This document shows positions 25,641-40,812 of a stretch of DNA of 64,000 nt, piece by piece. This DNA is from Epiperipatus broadwayi (lineage: Eukaryota; Onychophora; Udeonychophora; Euonychophora; Peripatidae): positions 1 through 64,000 of the forward strand of contig JAQFVV010006474.1 of the NCBI GenBank assembly GCA_028023455.1. The letters run 5' to 3'. Numbering within the stretch: position 1 is the first letter of the stretch; every line of letters begins with the position of its first letter. The position numbers and the translations under genes were made by a program. The notes under the pieces were generated by a model, which was not told the origin of the DNA, made no database searches, and worked only from the letters and a program-made list of their open reading frames with translations.

Positions 25641-26274
25641 ATACGAAGATTTTCACAGGTTGCATATATAAAAGACATATTTTGTGAGTTCAGCCATGCT
25701 AAAAAACTTAAATATTGATATGTATATAACTTCTGTAACGAAAAAATATTTTTAATAAATTGTAAAAATATATGAGTTTTTATAAAGCTATATTTAAAAG
25801 TGCTTTATTATTTAAAAACTTGTAATTACTCTCTTTTTCACTACTATTCTAATATCCTTTGAAACTTATTTGGAAGAACAAGTTGCCAGTTTTATTACTT
25901 ACACTGAACCTCATATTCTATTTTTTTTTACAATACCATCATGCTCAAATTTTATTTTAAAGTGTAAAAAGTTGTTTTATACTAATGACATAACTATTAA
26001 AAAAATAATTAAACTTTTTGAAAACGTAATGACTGTATACAAAACACATTCCATTTTACTAAATTTAAAGTACACTTATCTACCTTTTCTGTACAGTGTC
26101 GTATTGATTGAATTATTTTGTTAAAGAATATGGAAGACCCTAACCCTCCCACATGCACTATAAGTAGACATGTATTCCCTATTTATAACACATATGTGAA
26201 AGTTTTTATCCTTACCTATACTTTCTTATGCGATTTAAAAATCACGATATTATTATTTATATATAAAATAAATT
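25641..26274. other. AT-rich DNA, no gene recognised
   Basis: One 84-codon open frame (25870-26124) has no recognisable motif and a composition expected by chance. Nothing else is seen. Confidence 0.55.
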
Positions 26275-26287
26275 ATCAATAGGAAAC

Positions 26288-26325
<38 letters not shown>

Positions 26326-26369
26326 GTTTCCTATTGATATACAATATATATATATATATATATATATAT
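26275..26369. repeat. Perfect palindrome with (TA)n centre, plus (TA)n
   Basis: ATCAATAGGAAACATTA (26275-26291) is mirrored as its reverse complement at 26322-26338, with TA between. A second TA run (about 26344-26368) leads straight into the 5' LTR at TTGTGCC. Confidence 0.9.
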
Positions 26370-29073
<2,704 letters not shown>

Positions 29074-29081
29074 AGTAAAAC

Positions 29082-29099
29082 TGGCACCACACGTGGTTT
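29082..29099 (+). promoter_or_regulatory. Candidate primer-binding site
   Basis: TGGCACCACACGTGG begins with the TGG that pairs with a tRNA CCA end and lies within about 10 bp of the last base shared by both LTRs. I cannot name the tRNA. If the LTR actually ends at CACCACA, this motif would instead belong to the LTR end. Confidence 0.4.
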
Positions 29100-30321
29100 A
29101 AATGTAAAAAAGGTACGATTAAGGAAAGAACAAGTTAAATTATATAAATGTGAAAATTACGGTAAAAATATATTACGTGCCGTATGTATATATAAACTTA
29201 ATGTAGATGTAAGTAAAAACTAAATTAAATGTTGACTATATATACATAAAAGAAGTTATATAAAATTCGATCGGTAGTTGTTGTTTTTGTTTTTTTAGAT
29301 ATATAGTGTAATTAATAGGCCATACAAATGAACACGCTTAGTTTGCTATATATTTGTTTTGAAAGTTATTCTTAAATAATTTAAAATATTTTACTCAGTA
29401 ATCTGCAGATCCAAAATGATAGTGTTATTCTTTGTTGTGACAGATATTTAATATATATTTATGATTCAAATTGTTAGCAATAAATCAAATGTTCACACTG
29501 TATTCTATAAATATACTGTATAAGTAAAATAGATAAAAAAGTTATTTTAAGTAAGTATACATGTAATATATTGACGGTTGATATTTTGTTATATAGAGTA
29601 CAGATTCCTTTATCTTAATAATTGCTTAACAATTTTCACTTTAAATCGAGTTGCTAACATTTTCATTTTATTGGATAAGTAAAGTTGCCGTTTAAACTGA
29701 GTAAAAACTGTCGTCAACATGTGCAATTAAAATAGTAATAAAGTATATATAAAATTATTAAACGAATGAGTGGGGGAGTAGGTCACACGCTGTATATATG
29801 CATATATAAATGTTCGGAGGTTTTACAAATAAAAGTAATAAGTTATTATAGCGTTAAATTTTAACCTAACTTATAGTTAAATCTGTTGGTCTTTGTTCGT
29901 AAACGATTTAACATAACTTATACTGGAAGATTTTTTTTTAAAAAAAGAAAAAAAAAAGAGGGAAAAAAGGGAAGTAAAATAAAATAGAGTGTTGGATAAC
30001 AGTGTAACAAAGTAAAGTTTTGTATGTTAAACTTGAGTTTCTGTTTTGAGCGATAAATCGAATTAAATAGACATAGGTAAATGGGCACAATAACTGGAAC
30101 AGTGAAAAACAAATAATTGGCAATTGGAATAAGGCAGAGTTAGGTGTGCAGTGTACTGCATATTTAAAAATAAGACAAATAGTTAAGAAATAATTTAAAA
30201 ATATCCGCTATTACCGATTCTGTATTTAATTGATCAGTAACTAAAAACTATATATACCAAATATAAATAGATATAGGTATTTCGTAACTCCTAAATAAAA
30301 AATATTTATACTGTGCTTTTA

Positions 30322-31402
30322 ATGTGGACAAGATCCAAATCAAGAAAAATGGATCAACAAAGAAGCAAAAAACTTGAAGCGGAAAATGAGCGCAGGTGGA
30401 CCATGATGGAAGAAATTTTATGGACTATAAAACAAGAAATAGCCAGAATACTGCAGGAAATAAATGAATTGAGGCAACAACTATCAGAAAATACAACATA
30501 TATAAATCAAAGAATAGATGATGTCAAACATGAACTAGAAAATGAAATCGAAACAAGATTTCAAAGCATGAAAAACGGAAATAATCCGAACAAGGCAATA
30601 GCAATAGGCTGGAAAAAAACAGAAACGAGTCAGCAGATGACAGAAGCAGAGCATGAATATGTTCAGGATCAAGTCAAGATAAAAGGAGAGGATGCTGAAA
30701 TAACCAAAGATCATAGCATTAAAAATGAGATGCATGAAAAAGAAAACGGACAACCTTACATGTGCAATATAAACCAATTCCTAAAAATAAAAATATTTGA
30801 AGGACAAACAGGTGAAGCTCCTATGGAGCACATTAAATGCTTGGAAAAATATTTCCAGGTAAACCAAATCAATGACTTTAGTAAAATGGCAATCGCCTGC
30901 AGTCATCTCCATGGCGATGCTCAAGCATGATGGGAATCCTTGTTCCACTATCCAGTAACATTTGAGGAATATAAAAAAAGAATTATTAAAAAGTTATTAG
31001 AATGAACAGCATCAAGAGATGATTCTATACCAAGCCATGCAGGAAAAACATAATGAGAATAATGGTGAAAATTACTTGCAATATTTCAGAAGACAAGTGG
31101 CAACACTTCAGACATTAAACGCATGTCACATATCAGAGGGGCAAATTGTCAGAATAATTTGTCATAATCTGCCACTTGGGATTGAACAATTGTTACTTAC
31201 CACAAATATGAATACAGTGCAACAAATGGTGGAAGTATTAAGTGCAGTAGACATGACCCAAAGAAAGACACAAGGGAACAAAGATAGGGACAAACAAAAT
31301 CATTGGCATAGAAAGGCCATACCGAGAAATAACAGCATAGAAAGGTGCACTCACCAAACAGAAAACAATGGTTACAATCAAAGAAAGAAATATTGGCAAT
31401 AA
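30322..31402 (+). pseudogene. Gag-like protein of LTR retrotransposon, broken
   Basis: The first frame (ATG at 30322 or 30349, to 30930) encodes a charged coiled-coil-like N-terminus with repeated Glu, Lys and Gln (for example RILQEINELRQQL), then a gag core with KIKIFEGQTGEA, YFQVNQINDFSKMA and HLHGDAQA. This pattern, a folded LEKYF...A.SHL.G.A..W, is typical of gypsy-type retrotransposon gag. A TGA at 30928 interrupts where a Trp pair is usual, and a further stop and frame change near 31004-31018 lead to a second frame (31019-31402) with YLQYFRRQVATLQTLNA and IVRIICHNLP, then a basic C-terminus. No CCHC zinc knuckle is seen. Not translatable as one protein. Confidence 0.7.
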
Positions 31403-32195
31403 AAACAGTTCAGACCACCCTTGCCAAGGCTAGGGTGTAGTGAAGATGAGAATTAATCAGATCACATAATTTATGAGTCTTTGTAGTTAGATGTTTATAG
31501 GTTTCTTGTGAACTTTTGTCTCTCAGGCATTGTGTGTATGGGTTGATTCATATTGGCATTTTTTGAACTTGGGTTCTGGAGATGGGGGATGTGCAGGGGT
31601 TGGATGGAGATGTATGTGTGATCTGGAGTCTCTGTGGCTTCAGGTGAAGGAACACTTTTCATCATGCAAAAATGTGAGCAATTCTTTTAGCAGAGAAAAT
31701 ATTCTCTGGGACTCAGTTGGGGTAATGCAAACGTACTCGTAAGTCTCGTATAGAAAGCAGAGGAGTATTAACTTCAACTCTTACTCAAAGTCCTTTGTCT
31801 GTGGTTGCAAAATATCCTGTCAGCCTCCAAAAGTTATTGAGCGTGGATGCACCCGCAAAGTTTGGTACATTATTCTGTTAGTATTTTTTGTGTTTCATTC
31901 GACTTTGCTTGGCTGGCCACAGAGTTTTAGCAAGGATAGATATCTTCATGTTGGCCATCTGTTTGTCTTCTGTTATCTCTGACACTGGTGATTGGGATGC
32001 TGATGCAGTTTTGGCTTAGTATATCGATGTTATGGGGGATGAAGTGTCACATTGTCACTGTTGGACATCATGCTTTTTAGAGTTTCAAAAGACAAATACA
32101 AACATTGGTAAAAATAACTAGTAAACATATACTTAATATCTATATAAATAAGAACATAAGACTTTAAATGGTCATATCCATTTAAAAGTCTCATT

Positions 32196-32205
32196 GGAGA
32201 GGGGG
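32196..32205 (+). promoter_or_regulatory. Polypurine tract before 3' LTR
   Basis: GGAGAGGGGG lies 3 bp upstream of the TGTGTCAGG that opens the 3' LTR. This is where the plus-strand primer of an LTR retrotransposon is expected, and it supports the element model and its orientation. Confidence 0.65.
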
Positions 32206-32208
32206 TAT

Positions 32209-34955
<2,747 letters not shown>

Positions 34956-34987
<32 letters not shown>

Positions 34988-35018
34988 GGTATTATATATA
35001 TATATATATATATATATG
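34956..35018. repeat. (TA)n microsatellite, two blocks
   Basis: TA at about 34956-34985 and 34992-35017 is joined by ATGGTAT. It terminates the 3' LTR. Confidence 0.95.
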
Positions 35019-35465
35019 ATATTGAATAGAAATAATTATAGTGGTTTACAAAAATATAAATTAAGATTGTGTGAAGAAACAATTTTTATATTTTGAAAGG
35101 TAAAGTGTATTACAATAAGTTAGTTACAAACAACCAGCTATTTTTGTTAATATAGAAACTGTCTTTTGTTAGCTAGAATAAATAACACTGACCAACAATT
35201 TGTTATTATTTTTTGTTGCATAAGGTTTTAGAACTTTTTGTATATATTTGATTGTGAATGCAATTTTAATTTCTTTTTGTTACAGTTAATGACATGCATT
35301 GATTTTAAATTGGAGTTAAAGGGCAGCAACTTTAGGATTGAACAATAACACAAGGCTAATAATGTTTTACAAACATCACTTTTACATAATTGTAGTTGCT
35401 TTTAACTGTAAAAAAAATAATTTCATATAAAAACACCCTCTTCTATTGTTTTTTTAGATTAAATC
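35019..35465. other. AT-rich DNA, no gene recognised
   Basis: Nothing recognised. Confidence 0.55.
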
Positions 35466-36350
35466 ATGGCTTCTTCTAGTTGGCATAAATGTAAGAATAG
35501 TCCTGATATCTTCTGTTATATATGAGGCTGTTACAATCTTCAACGCTAAATGCGCAATATTTCATCATTTCTGACTCATGCATATATTGTATATTTTCAA
35601 GTTCCCGTTGGTGATCAAAATAAGAATTGGGCTCCTCATATTGTGTGTCATAATTGTGAGGAAATGCTTCATGACTGAACAAAAGGAAAATGCAAAGGAA
35701 TGCTTTTTGGTATTCCCATGGTTTGGCAAGAATCTAAGGACCATAGCAGTGACTAATATTTTGTCTGATCCATACAAAGAGCATCAGCAAGAAAAAATGG
35801 CCGATCGCATGTCCTAATATTGTTTCAGCAATACGACCTATCCTACAATCTGTGACACTCACGGTTCCTGTTTTCAATGGTTTTATTTCTTCTAAGGACA
35901 AAGAAAGTGAACATGGTGATCAAGTGTATTTTGATAAGATGCATGAGCAAATGGTTCTGAAGAGTCTTCTTCTGATGTCAATCAGCATTAACCCCTCAGA
36001 AGTGTAGCCAACCCGAATTGAATGACTTATTAAGAGATTTGGGCATATCGAAGAAAGCCGCTGAGTTATTAGACTCCAGGCTTCAAAAAAAAGAATGTAC
36101 TTTACCGGTCAACTAAAGTATCTCATTTCAGGAAGCGTAAACAAATTTTTGGAGGTGTTAGTGATCAGCAGGAAGAATGATTTCATCAAGATCTGGTGGT
36201 GATGGAAGAGCATTACTAGGGGTGATGGGACAGAAATATTATGGCAGTCTACTTCTGGAGCATCAAACGAGATTCTCCTCAACACATACACAAACTCAAG
36301 AACTACAAACGCAAATTTTTGACTGAATACAATTTAAATAAGTTTTGCGC
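35466..36350 (+). pseudogene. Broken CxxC zinc-binding protein of a repetitive family
   Basis: Reading from the ATG at 35466 gives MASSSWHKCKNSPDIFCYI, then stops interspersed with conserved-looking stretches: SSFLTHAYIVYFQVPVGDQ, WAPHIVCHNCEEMLHD, GMLFGIPMVWQESKDH, and in shifted frames QSVTLTVPVFNGF, then ELNDLLRDLGISKKAAELL and, near 36260-36330, IKRDSPQHIHK. The cysteine pairs (C..FCYI, VCHNC) suggest a zinc-binding N-terminus. I recall this arrangement from an uncharacterised multi-copy protein family of aquatic invertebrates and arthropods; the name and function are unknown to me. At least four stops and several shifts make it a pseudogene. Whether it is a transposon passenger or a retrocopy cannot be told. 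Confidence 0.5.
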
Positions 36351-37042
36351 AAATTTTATGATTAAAATAAGTGTTATAATGTGTTCTATTTCGAAATTGT
36401 AGACAAATTCTGATGCAATCATATCTTTTAGTGTATTTACTGCATTATATAAATTATTATATTTTCACAAAATGATGCCCAAGAAGATATTCTACTTCAT
36501 TATGTTAAACTAAATGTTGAAAATTTTATAAGAAGATGAAAACCTAAAATCTTGAATTGCAAAAAAAAACTGTAGCTTGCAGAGAAAAACTAATGTCAGA
36601 TTTGAGATCAGCACACTCGAATTAAGTAAGAACAAGTGTTTTTGTGGATGCAACAAAATTTTTGTTCTCCAGTGTAATGTAACTTATTGCTTACTCTTGA
36701 CAAAAGCATTTTTTATTAGAGATTGAATGTTTATTTAAAATTATAATAGTTATTGGTAATGACTAAAGACTCATTGTTATGATCATTATTGAATGCGATT
36801 CAACTAGACTCTTAAACAAGAGATAAGAGAAAACATTGATATTTTTGTATGTTGGTTTTATTATGAAGAATTACTTTTAAATAAATATAGAGAATTGATG
36901 TTAAACAGTTTATAGTTGTTTTCTTTCTGATTATATATACATATCAATTGACAAATATGGCAATACTTTATAATGCATTATAACAATATATATATATATA
37001 TGTGTGTGTGTGTGTTAATTCTAATATTTTCACGGATAAAAG
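36351..37042. other. AT-rich DNA with short (TA)n(TG)n
   Basis: No gene recognised. A compound TA/TG microsatellite lies at about 36988-37015, directly before the PLE arm. Confidence 0.6.
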
Positions 37043-37619
37043 ATGTCATATTATTATTACTATTTGCGGGATATTCCGTGTAATGAAAAAGCTAAATGCT
37101 GACGTTTCAGTACAATATCAAGTACCTTCCTCAGAGCGTCCTCTTTCTCAAATCATAAGAATGCATGTGAGATTTAAAATCGTTTTTATCGTTTTCTTGC
37201 AGTGAGAGAAAAAGCCAATTCATCAGCTATTTATTCTCATATAAAATTAACAAATCATGATATCAATTTTGAAAAAACAAATATTTTAGCAAAAATTGAA
37301 CAATATGACCAGAGATTGCTAAGAGAAGCTATAGAGATTTTTAAAAGGCCCAAGACTATAAATGAAAGGTGTGAATTAAAGATTAACAACATTTGGAAGA
37401 AGCTATTGGAAGAGAAAATAAATTTTAAAACTTCTCAACCAATAGAATTTAAATATGAGGAGAAAGAAAACGATAAAAACGATTTTAAATCTCACATGCA
37501 TTCTTATGATTTGAGAAAAGGGACGCTCGGAGGAAGGTACTTGATATTGTACTAAAACGTCAGCATTTAGCTTTTTCATTACACGGAATATCCCGCAAAT
37601 AGTAATAATAATATGACAT
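37043..37619 (+). mobile_element. Penelope-like element 3' end between inverted arms
   Basis: Arms 37043-37198 and 37464-37619 are near-perfect reverse complements of about 155 bp; the centre encodes the end of a PLE protein. The arm reads (right side) GAGGAAGGTACTTGATATTG then AAACGTCAGCATT, the pattern of PLE terminal repeats (pseudo-LTRs). The element thus has its own 3' terminal repeat plus an inverted copy on the upstream side, an arrangement known for PLEs, which often carry inverted or tandem partial copies. Confidence 0.75.
37199..37555 (+). pseudogene. PLE GIY-YIG endonuclease, C-terminal fragment
   Basis: The fragment contains SSAIYSHIKLTNHDINFEKT, ILAKIEQYDQRLLREAIEI and FKRPKTINER. 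These match the PLE C-terminus after the GIY-YIG core: an AI..H....H.I.F block and REA-EI-KRP. The GIY-YIG catalytic core itself, and the whole reverse transcriptase, are missing upstream. The frame runs into the right inverted arm and ends at 37555. A fragment of this size cannot act as a nuclease. Confidence 0.75.
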
Positions 37620-37621
37620 AT

Positions 37622-38000
37622 ATATATAATAACTAGATTAACACCCCAACACTATTTTATTGAGTAAATAAAATACATTTAATTAAGAAGCTCAAGATAA
37701 AGTCTTATGAAAAGATGAGAATAGCCCTTCATACCCTTCTACTTAAATTCATTTATATAGGCAAAACGAAAGCATTTTGGAAAAAAGCATAGAGTTCATG
37801 AATTGAATACATTATTGTAAATTACTCTCTATTGATTTATGTGACATTGGTGAAATTTGCCAATGTAAATGAATTTATGTAAAAAGAATAATGGCAGTAT
37901 GTTCTTATCTTTCAAACGTTTTATATTATGCTTTGGATTCAGAGTATTTCATTTACTCTATAAACAAGTGTTGGAGTGTTAATCTAGTTATTATATAATC
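37622..38000. repeat. Inverted-repeat element, about 50 bp termini
   Basis: ATAATAACTAGATTAACACC at 37626 is mirrored at the right end (about 37943-38000), where AGTGTTGGAGTGTTAATCTA is its reverse complement with a few changes. The interior of about 270 bp has no coding content. This looks like a MITE-like or foldback unit lying directly against the PLE. Confidence 0.65.
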
Positions 38001-38715
38001 TTAACCACTGGGTAAAATTTTATTTCATCTAAAATTGACAATCTGTAAATTGAAAACTTTCACCAATTTCAAATTAACATAGAGCAATTTAAAATGTAGC
38101 TTTAAAGAAGTAATTTAATTAATTAATGATCTTCATACATTCTTCCCAAAATGTTTGATTTGAATATATAAATGAATTTGTAAAATAATAATGGTGGATC
38201 CTTTTTTAGTTTTTCAATAGTATTTATCTTGTGCTTTAAATATTTCATTTACATAATAAACCAGAGTTAGATAGTTAAAGTAGTTATTTCATGTTAACCA
38301 CTTGGAAAAGTTTATATTTATGTAAATAGGGATTTTTACAATTATTTCATTTGTGGATTTATTGTATTATTCCTATAAATAATCTAATAGGATTATATTT
38401 AGCCAACTTTAGGAAAAATATATAATTGGATAATATATAGTGAATGCATAAAAACTTAGAAATGTAATTATGAATGTTGCAACGATAAGTAAGAATTTTT
38501 AAAATGACTGACTTTATTTTATTATTCAGAATATAAAAAAAACAACAACATCATTTTGGATATGTAGCAAGAAAAGCCTTATGATTATTAGTCCTCAGGC
38601 TCAGTATATCTACATATTTTACTATGTATACTATGTTTGAAAATTAGATCTCAAAGATTTCTAAGAATAATACTGGCAGAAACAAACACCAAAATTTGCA
38701 TATGCCTTTTTTTAT
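38001..38715. other. Diverged second copy of adjacent repeat; otherwise nothing
   Basis: About 38165-38320 resembles 37870-38030 at low identity (AATGAATTTGTAAAATAATAAT, TATTTCATTTAC, GTTAACCACTTGG-like blocks in the same order), so the adjacent element may be part of an old tandem pair. The remainder is AT-rich and unremarkable. A TTTATT at 38513 is a possible poly-A signal for the receptor gene on the minus strand. Confidence 0.4.
38513..38518 (-). terminator. Possible poly-A signal of the GPCR gene
   Basis: AATAAA on the minus strand about 200 bp past the stop codon of the receptor gene. Another AATAAA-like hexamer overlaps the stop itself (38711-38716). In DNA this AT-rich such hexamers are frequent, so the assignment is weak. 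Confidence 0.3.
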
Positions 38716-39666
38716 TTAATTGAGATTTGTGTAATGACAAGTAACAATTTTATAAAAAGCTGTGCGAAACAGTTTATTGGTGAAAAAACAAATAACGGGA
38801 TTAATAAGTGGGTGACAATTTGAAATCAGCATAGTTGTTCTTGTAAGTGTCAAAGGAAAATGGTATATATTGTTAAAAACAACTACAAACAAAGATGGCA
38901 CATAACATATTACAAAACATATAAAAATAAAAAACATAATTTTTGTAAGTCGAATATTGTCTGTAAATCTTTTATTAACTGTTGTAGAAATATTCATGTT
39001 TTTCAAACTAATCTGAGAATTTTTTATAACTTTATAAATTTTATAATAACTAAAAGTCATAATAGGAATATTAACAATGTATATCCAGATTGCAACAGAA
39101 ATCAAAAATATCGTGCCATTTGTATTAAAAGTTATAAAACATTCCCTTAGAAAAAAATTGTACTCGAAGTGAAAAAATCTAGAAAATAACATAAAACTCG
39201 AAATAGTTAAGGATACTGTCCACAGAATTAAAATTATCACAAATACGTTTTTTTTAGTATAAAACCGTTTATAAGTTTCAGAAGAATAACAAAGAATGAC
39301 ATATCGATTTATGGCTATTTGAGAGAATGTAAAAAACATCCCCATACCACTTGTAAACCATATCCAAAAAACTATATCACAACCTTGGTCCATATCATAT
39401 ATTTTTAATAACACATGGTAAATAAAACATGATGACCCAACTCCACCTGTCATAATGTCAGTTAAGGCTAGGTTACCAATGAAAATGTGTGGTACTGTTC
39501 TTAATTTGGGAAAAACTATTAAGGAGATCAAAATATTTGAATTGCTAAAAAATACTAAAACCAACGTCACAAACGAAACACTAAGATCCAAATAATCAAA
39601 TAAATGCAGTTTCTGTCCAAAATAAGTAGAGTTGTTTAAACTTGAGGAAGTATGGTTTTCCAGCAT
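38716..39666 (-). CDS. Class A (rhodopsin-like) GPCR, 316 aa, single exon
   Basis: A plasma-membrane receptor with seven hydrophobic segments and class A landmarks in register: N42 in TM1, NLALTD with D70 in TM2, C96 exactly 25 residues before R121 of NRY at the end of TM3, W149 in TM4, a partner cysteine C176 in the second extracellular loop, P201 in TM5, CYVP (residues 254-257) in TM6 and NPVIC (289-293) in TM7, followed by an amphipathic stretch and C310. NRY in place of DRY, followed by a CYS..Y..FYT-like loop, recalls melatonin-receptor-like and related orphan receptors. Unusual features: SN instead of GN in TM1, Tyr instead of Trp in CWxP, Cys instead of Tyr in NPxxY. Three N-glycosylation sequons (N4, N11, N12) lie in the short N-terminus. 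The ATG at 39664-39666 gives a normal N-terminus, and the ORF is intact. The ligand is unknown. Confidence 0.88.
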   Translation of the reverse strand: MLENHTSSSLNNSTYFGQKLHLFDYLDLSVSFVTLVLVFFSNSNILISLIVFPKLRTVPHIFIGNLALTDIMTGGVGSSCFIYHVLLKIYDMDQGCDIVFWIWFTSGMGMFFTFSQIAINRYVILCYSSETYKRFYTKKNVFVIILILWTVSLTISSFMLFSRFFHFEYNFFLRECFITFNTNGTIFLISVAIWIYIVNIPIMTFSYYKIYKVIKNSQISLKNMNISTTVNKRFTDNIRLTKIMFFIFICFVICYVPSLFVVVFNNIYHFPLTLTRTTMLISNCHPLINPVICFFTNKLFRTAFYKIVTCHYTNLN

Positions 39667-39712
39667 TACAAATCTAGAACAGTAAAAAAGTATAATATTA
39701 TTATTTGTATAG

Positions 39713-39718
<6 letters not shown>
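39667..39718 (-). other. Short 5' flank of the GPCR gene
   Basis: Only about 50 bp separate the receptor ATG from the (TA)n block, so any promoter must lie within or beyond the microsatellites, or an upstream untranslated exon exists. No clear TATA or initiator is visible apart from TA runs. Confidence 0.4.
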
Positions 39719-39789
<71 letters not shown>

Positions 39790-39792
39790 ATA
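39719..39792. repeat. (TA)n microsatellite
   Basis: TA blocks with a few T interruptions, immediately upstream of the GPCR gene. Confidence 0.95.
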
Positions 39793-39865
39793 TATAAACT
39801 TTTAAGTACTGTATTTTCTAACATTTATTTATAAATATATGTATATTATTTTGTAGAAAAACAGA

Positions 39866-39880
<15 letters not shown>
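39793..39880. repeat. Dispersed repeat, inverted copy of 21009-21089
   Basis: AAACTTTTAAGTACTGTATT begins a segment that matches the reverse complement of 21009-21089, ending in the CAGACATCGAT equivalent. Differences are small indels and substitutions. The copy is enclosed by (TA)n on both sides. Confidence 0.75.

Positions 39881-39925
<45 letters not shown>
39871..39925. repeat. (TA)n microsatellite
   Basis: About 55 bp of uninterrupted TA. Confidence 0.95.
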
Positions 39926-39929
<4 letters not shown>

Positions 39930-40387
39930 AAGTCATAAATTTAGTAACTTGCTTTAAGCTTGCATTTAAATGATCACTAGATGGAGCTTAACATTAGCTC
40001 AAATCAAGCTTTATTTTATTTTATGACTTGTTTTGTTAATTATTATAAGTGTACCTTTCAAGGCTTTTGCTGTGCTATATCGCAAAGGCTATTACTATAT
40101 GGTAAAACGGAGATGAATTAAGACCAATATAGATATCTGGTTTGTATGGCTCGATTTGAAGACATTTATATGTCTGAAAAGTTCAGACTTTCGAATTGAT
40201 AGTAACGTGTTTCATAAGTGCTGACATTTGAGTTAGTATTTATGTATATAGTTTCTGGAGTCTTAGCATTCTACTGAGATGAGCCATTAACTGGAACCCA
40301 ATTGGTCTGGAGATAGGGATTTTCCAATAAAGATTTTATATTATATTTAATGTTTTCGCAGTTTTATGATATAGATAAATTACTATT
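39926..40387. other. No gene recognised
   Basis: Less AT-biased than average, without an interpretable frame. It may belong to the 3' untranslated part of the PLE to its right. Confidence 0.5.
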
Positions 40388-40737
40388 TTTTTGGGTTAAA
40401 CCGTCTGTTATTTTCCAAAGCATACCGATATTTCGACATAGTAGCACCCGCCATTGTCAAGGATAACTTTTGAAAGAAAAATCATTAGATCTCAAACAAT
40501 AACATGAATGAGTGTGAGATAAGAAGTGTGATTCAACTTGAGGTAGTTCAGCATTTAAAATATGAGGCTTATCAAAATGTTTATTTCCCTCAGTTTTTTC
40601 AACAATTAATTTTAACTAAATATGAGAAGACAGAGATAAAATGAGAGGTTTCCGATAGCTGGACTATGTTGTGCTTCATCAGCCCTATTTAATCCAGTAG
40701 GTCTCTTTAATATTTCAATTGACTTTCTCATGGTTCT
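40388..40737 (-). mobile_element. Penelope-like element, 3' end (minus strand)
   Basis: On the minus strand, 40737-40612 encodes TMRKSIEILKRPTGLNRADE and a short tail to a stop, matching the end of PLE GIY-YIG proteins (REA-EI-KRP-G-NR-DE). Downstream (towards 40388) comes CCTTGACAATGGCGGGTGCT then GTCGAAATATCGGTATGC and GGTTTAACCC, the typical 3' terminal-repeat pattern of PLEs. The upstream coding part is cut off by a (TA)n palindrome at 40729-40811. It is a dead 5'-truncated copy. Confidence 0.7.
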
Positions 40738-40770
40738 TATATATATATATATATATATATATAAGAACCA

Positions 40771-40811
<41 letters not shown>
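40729..40811. repeat. Perfect palindrome with (TA)n centre, plus (TA)n
   Basis: CATGGTTCTTAT (40729-40740) and its reverse complement (40761-40772) flank a TA run. A second TA run (40773-40811) follows. Confidence 0.9.

Positions 40812-40812
<1 letters not shown>

Larger units (their letters stand above)
29074..32208 (+). mobile_element. Internal region of LTR retrotransposon, gag only
   Basis: It spans 3.1 kb between the two LTRs. A leader of about 1.2 kb has no coding content, a broken gag lies at 30322-31402, and about 800 bp of less AT-rich DNA (31403-32190) has no frame I can link to protease, reverse transcriptase, RNase H or integrase. The element is therefore non-autonomous, either by internal deletion or by origin. 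Confidence 0.7.

Noticed and set aside
30535-30777. 80-codon minus-strand frame
   Set aside because: It is antisense to the gag-like sequence and has no independent support.
31530-31742. 70-codon frame with Gly/Trp-rich start, checked as a possible pol fragment
   Set aside because: It has no protease, RT, RNase H or integrase motif and lies in non-coding LTR-element interior.
38860-39150. 96-codon plus-strand frame
   Set aside because: It is the antisense of the intact GPCR gene.
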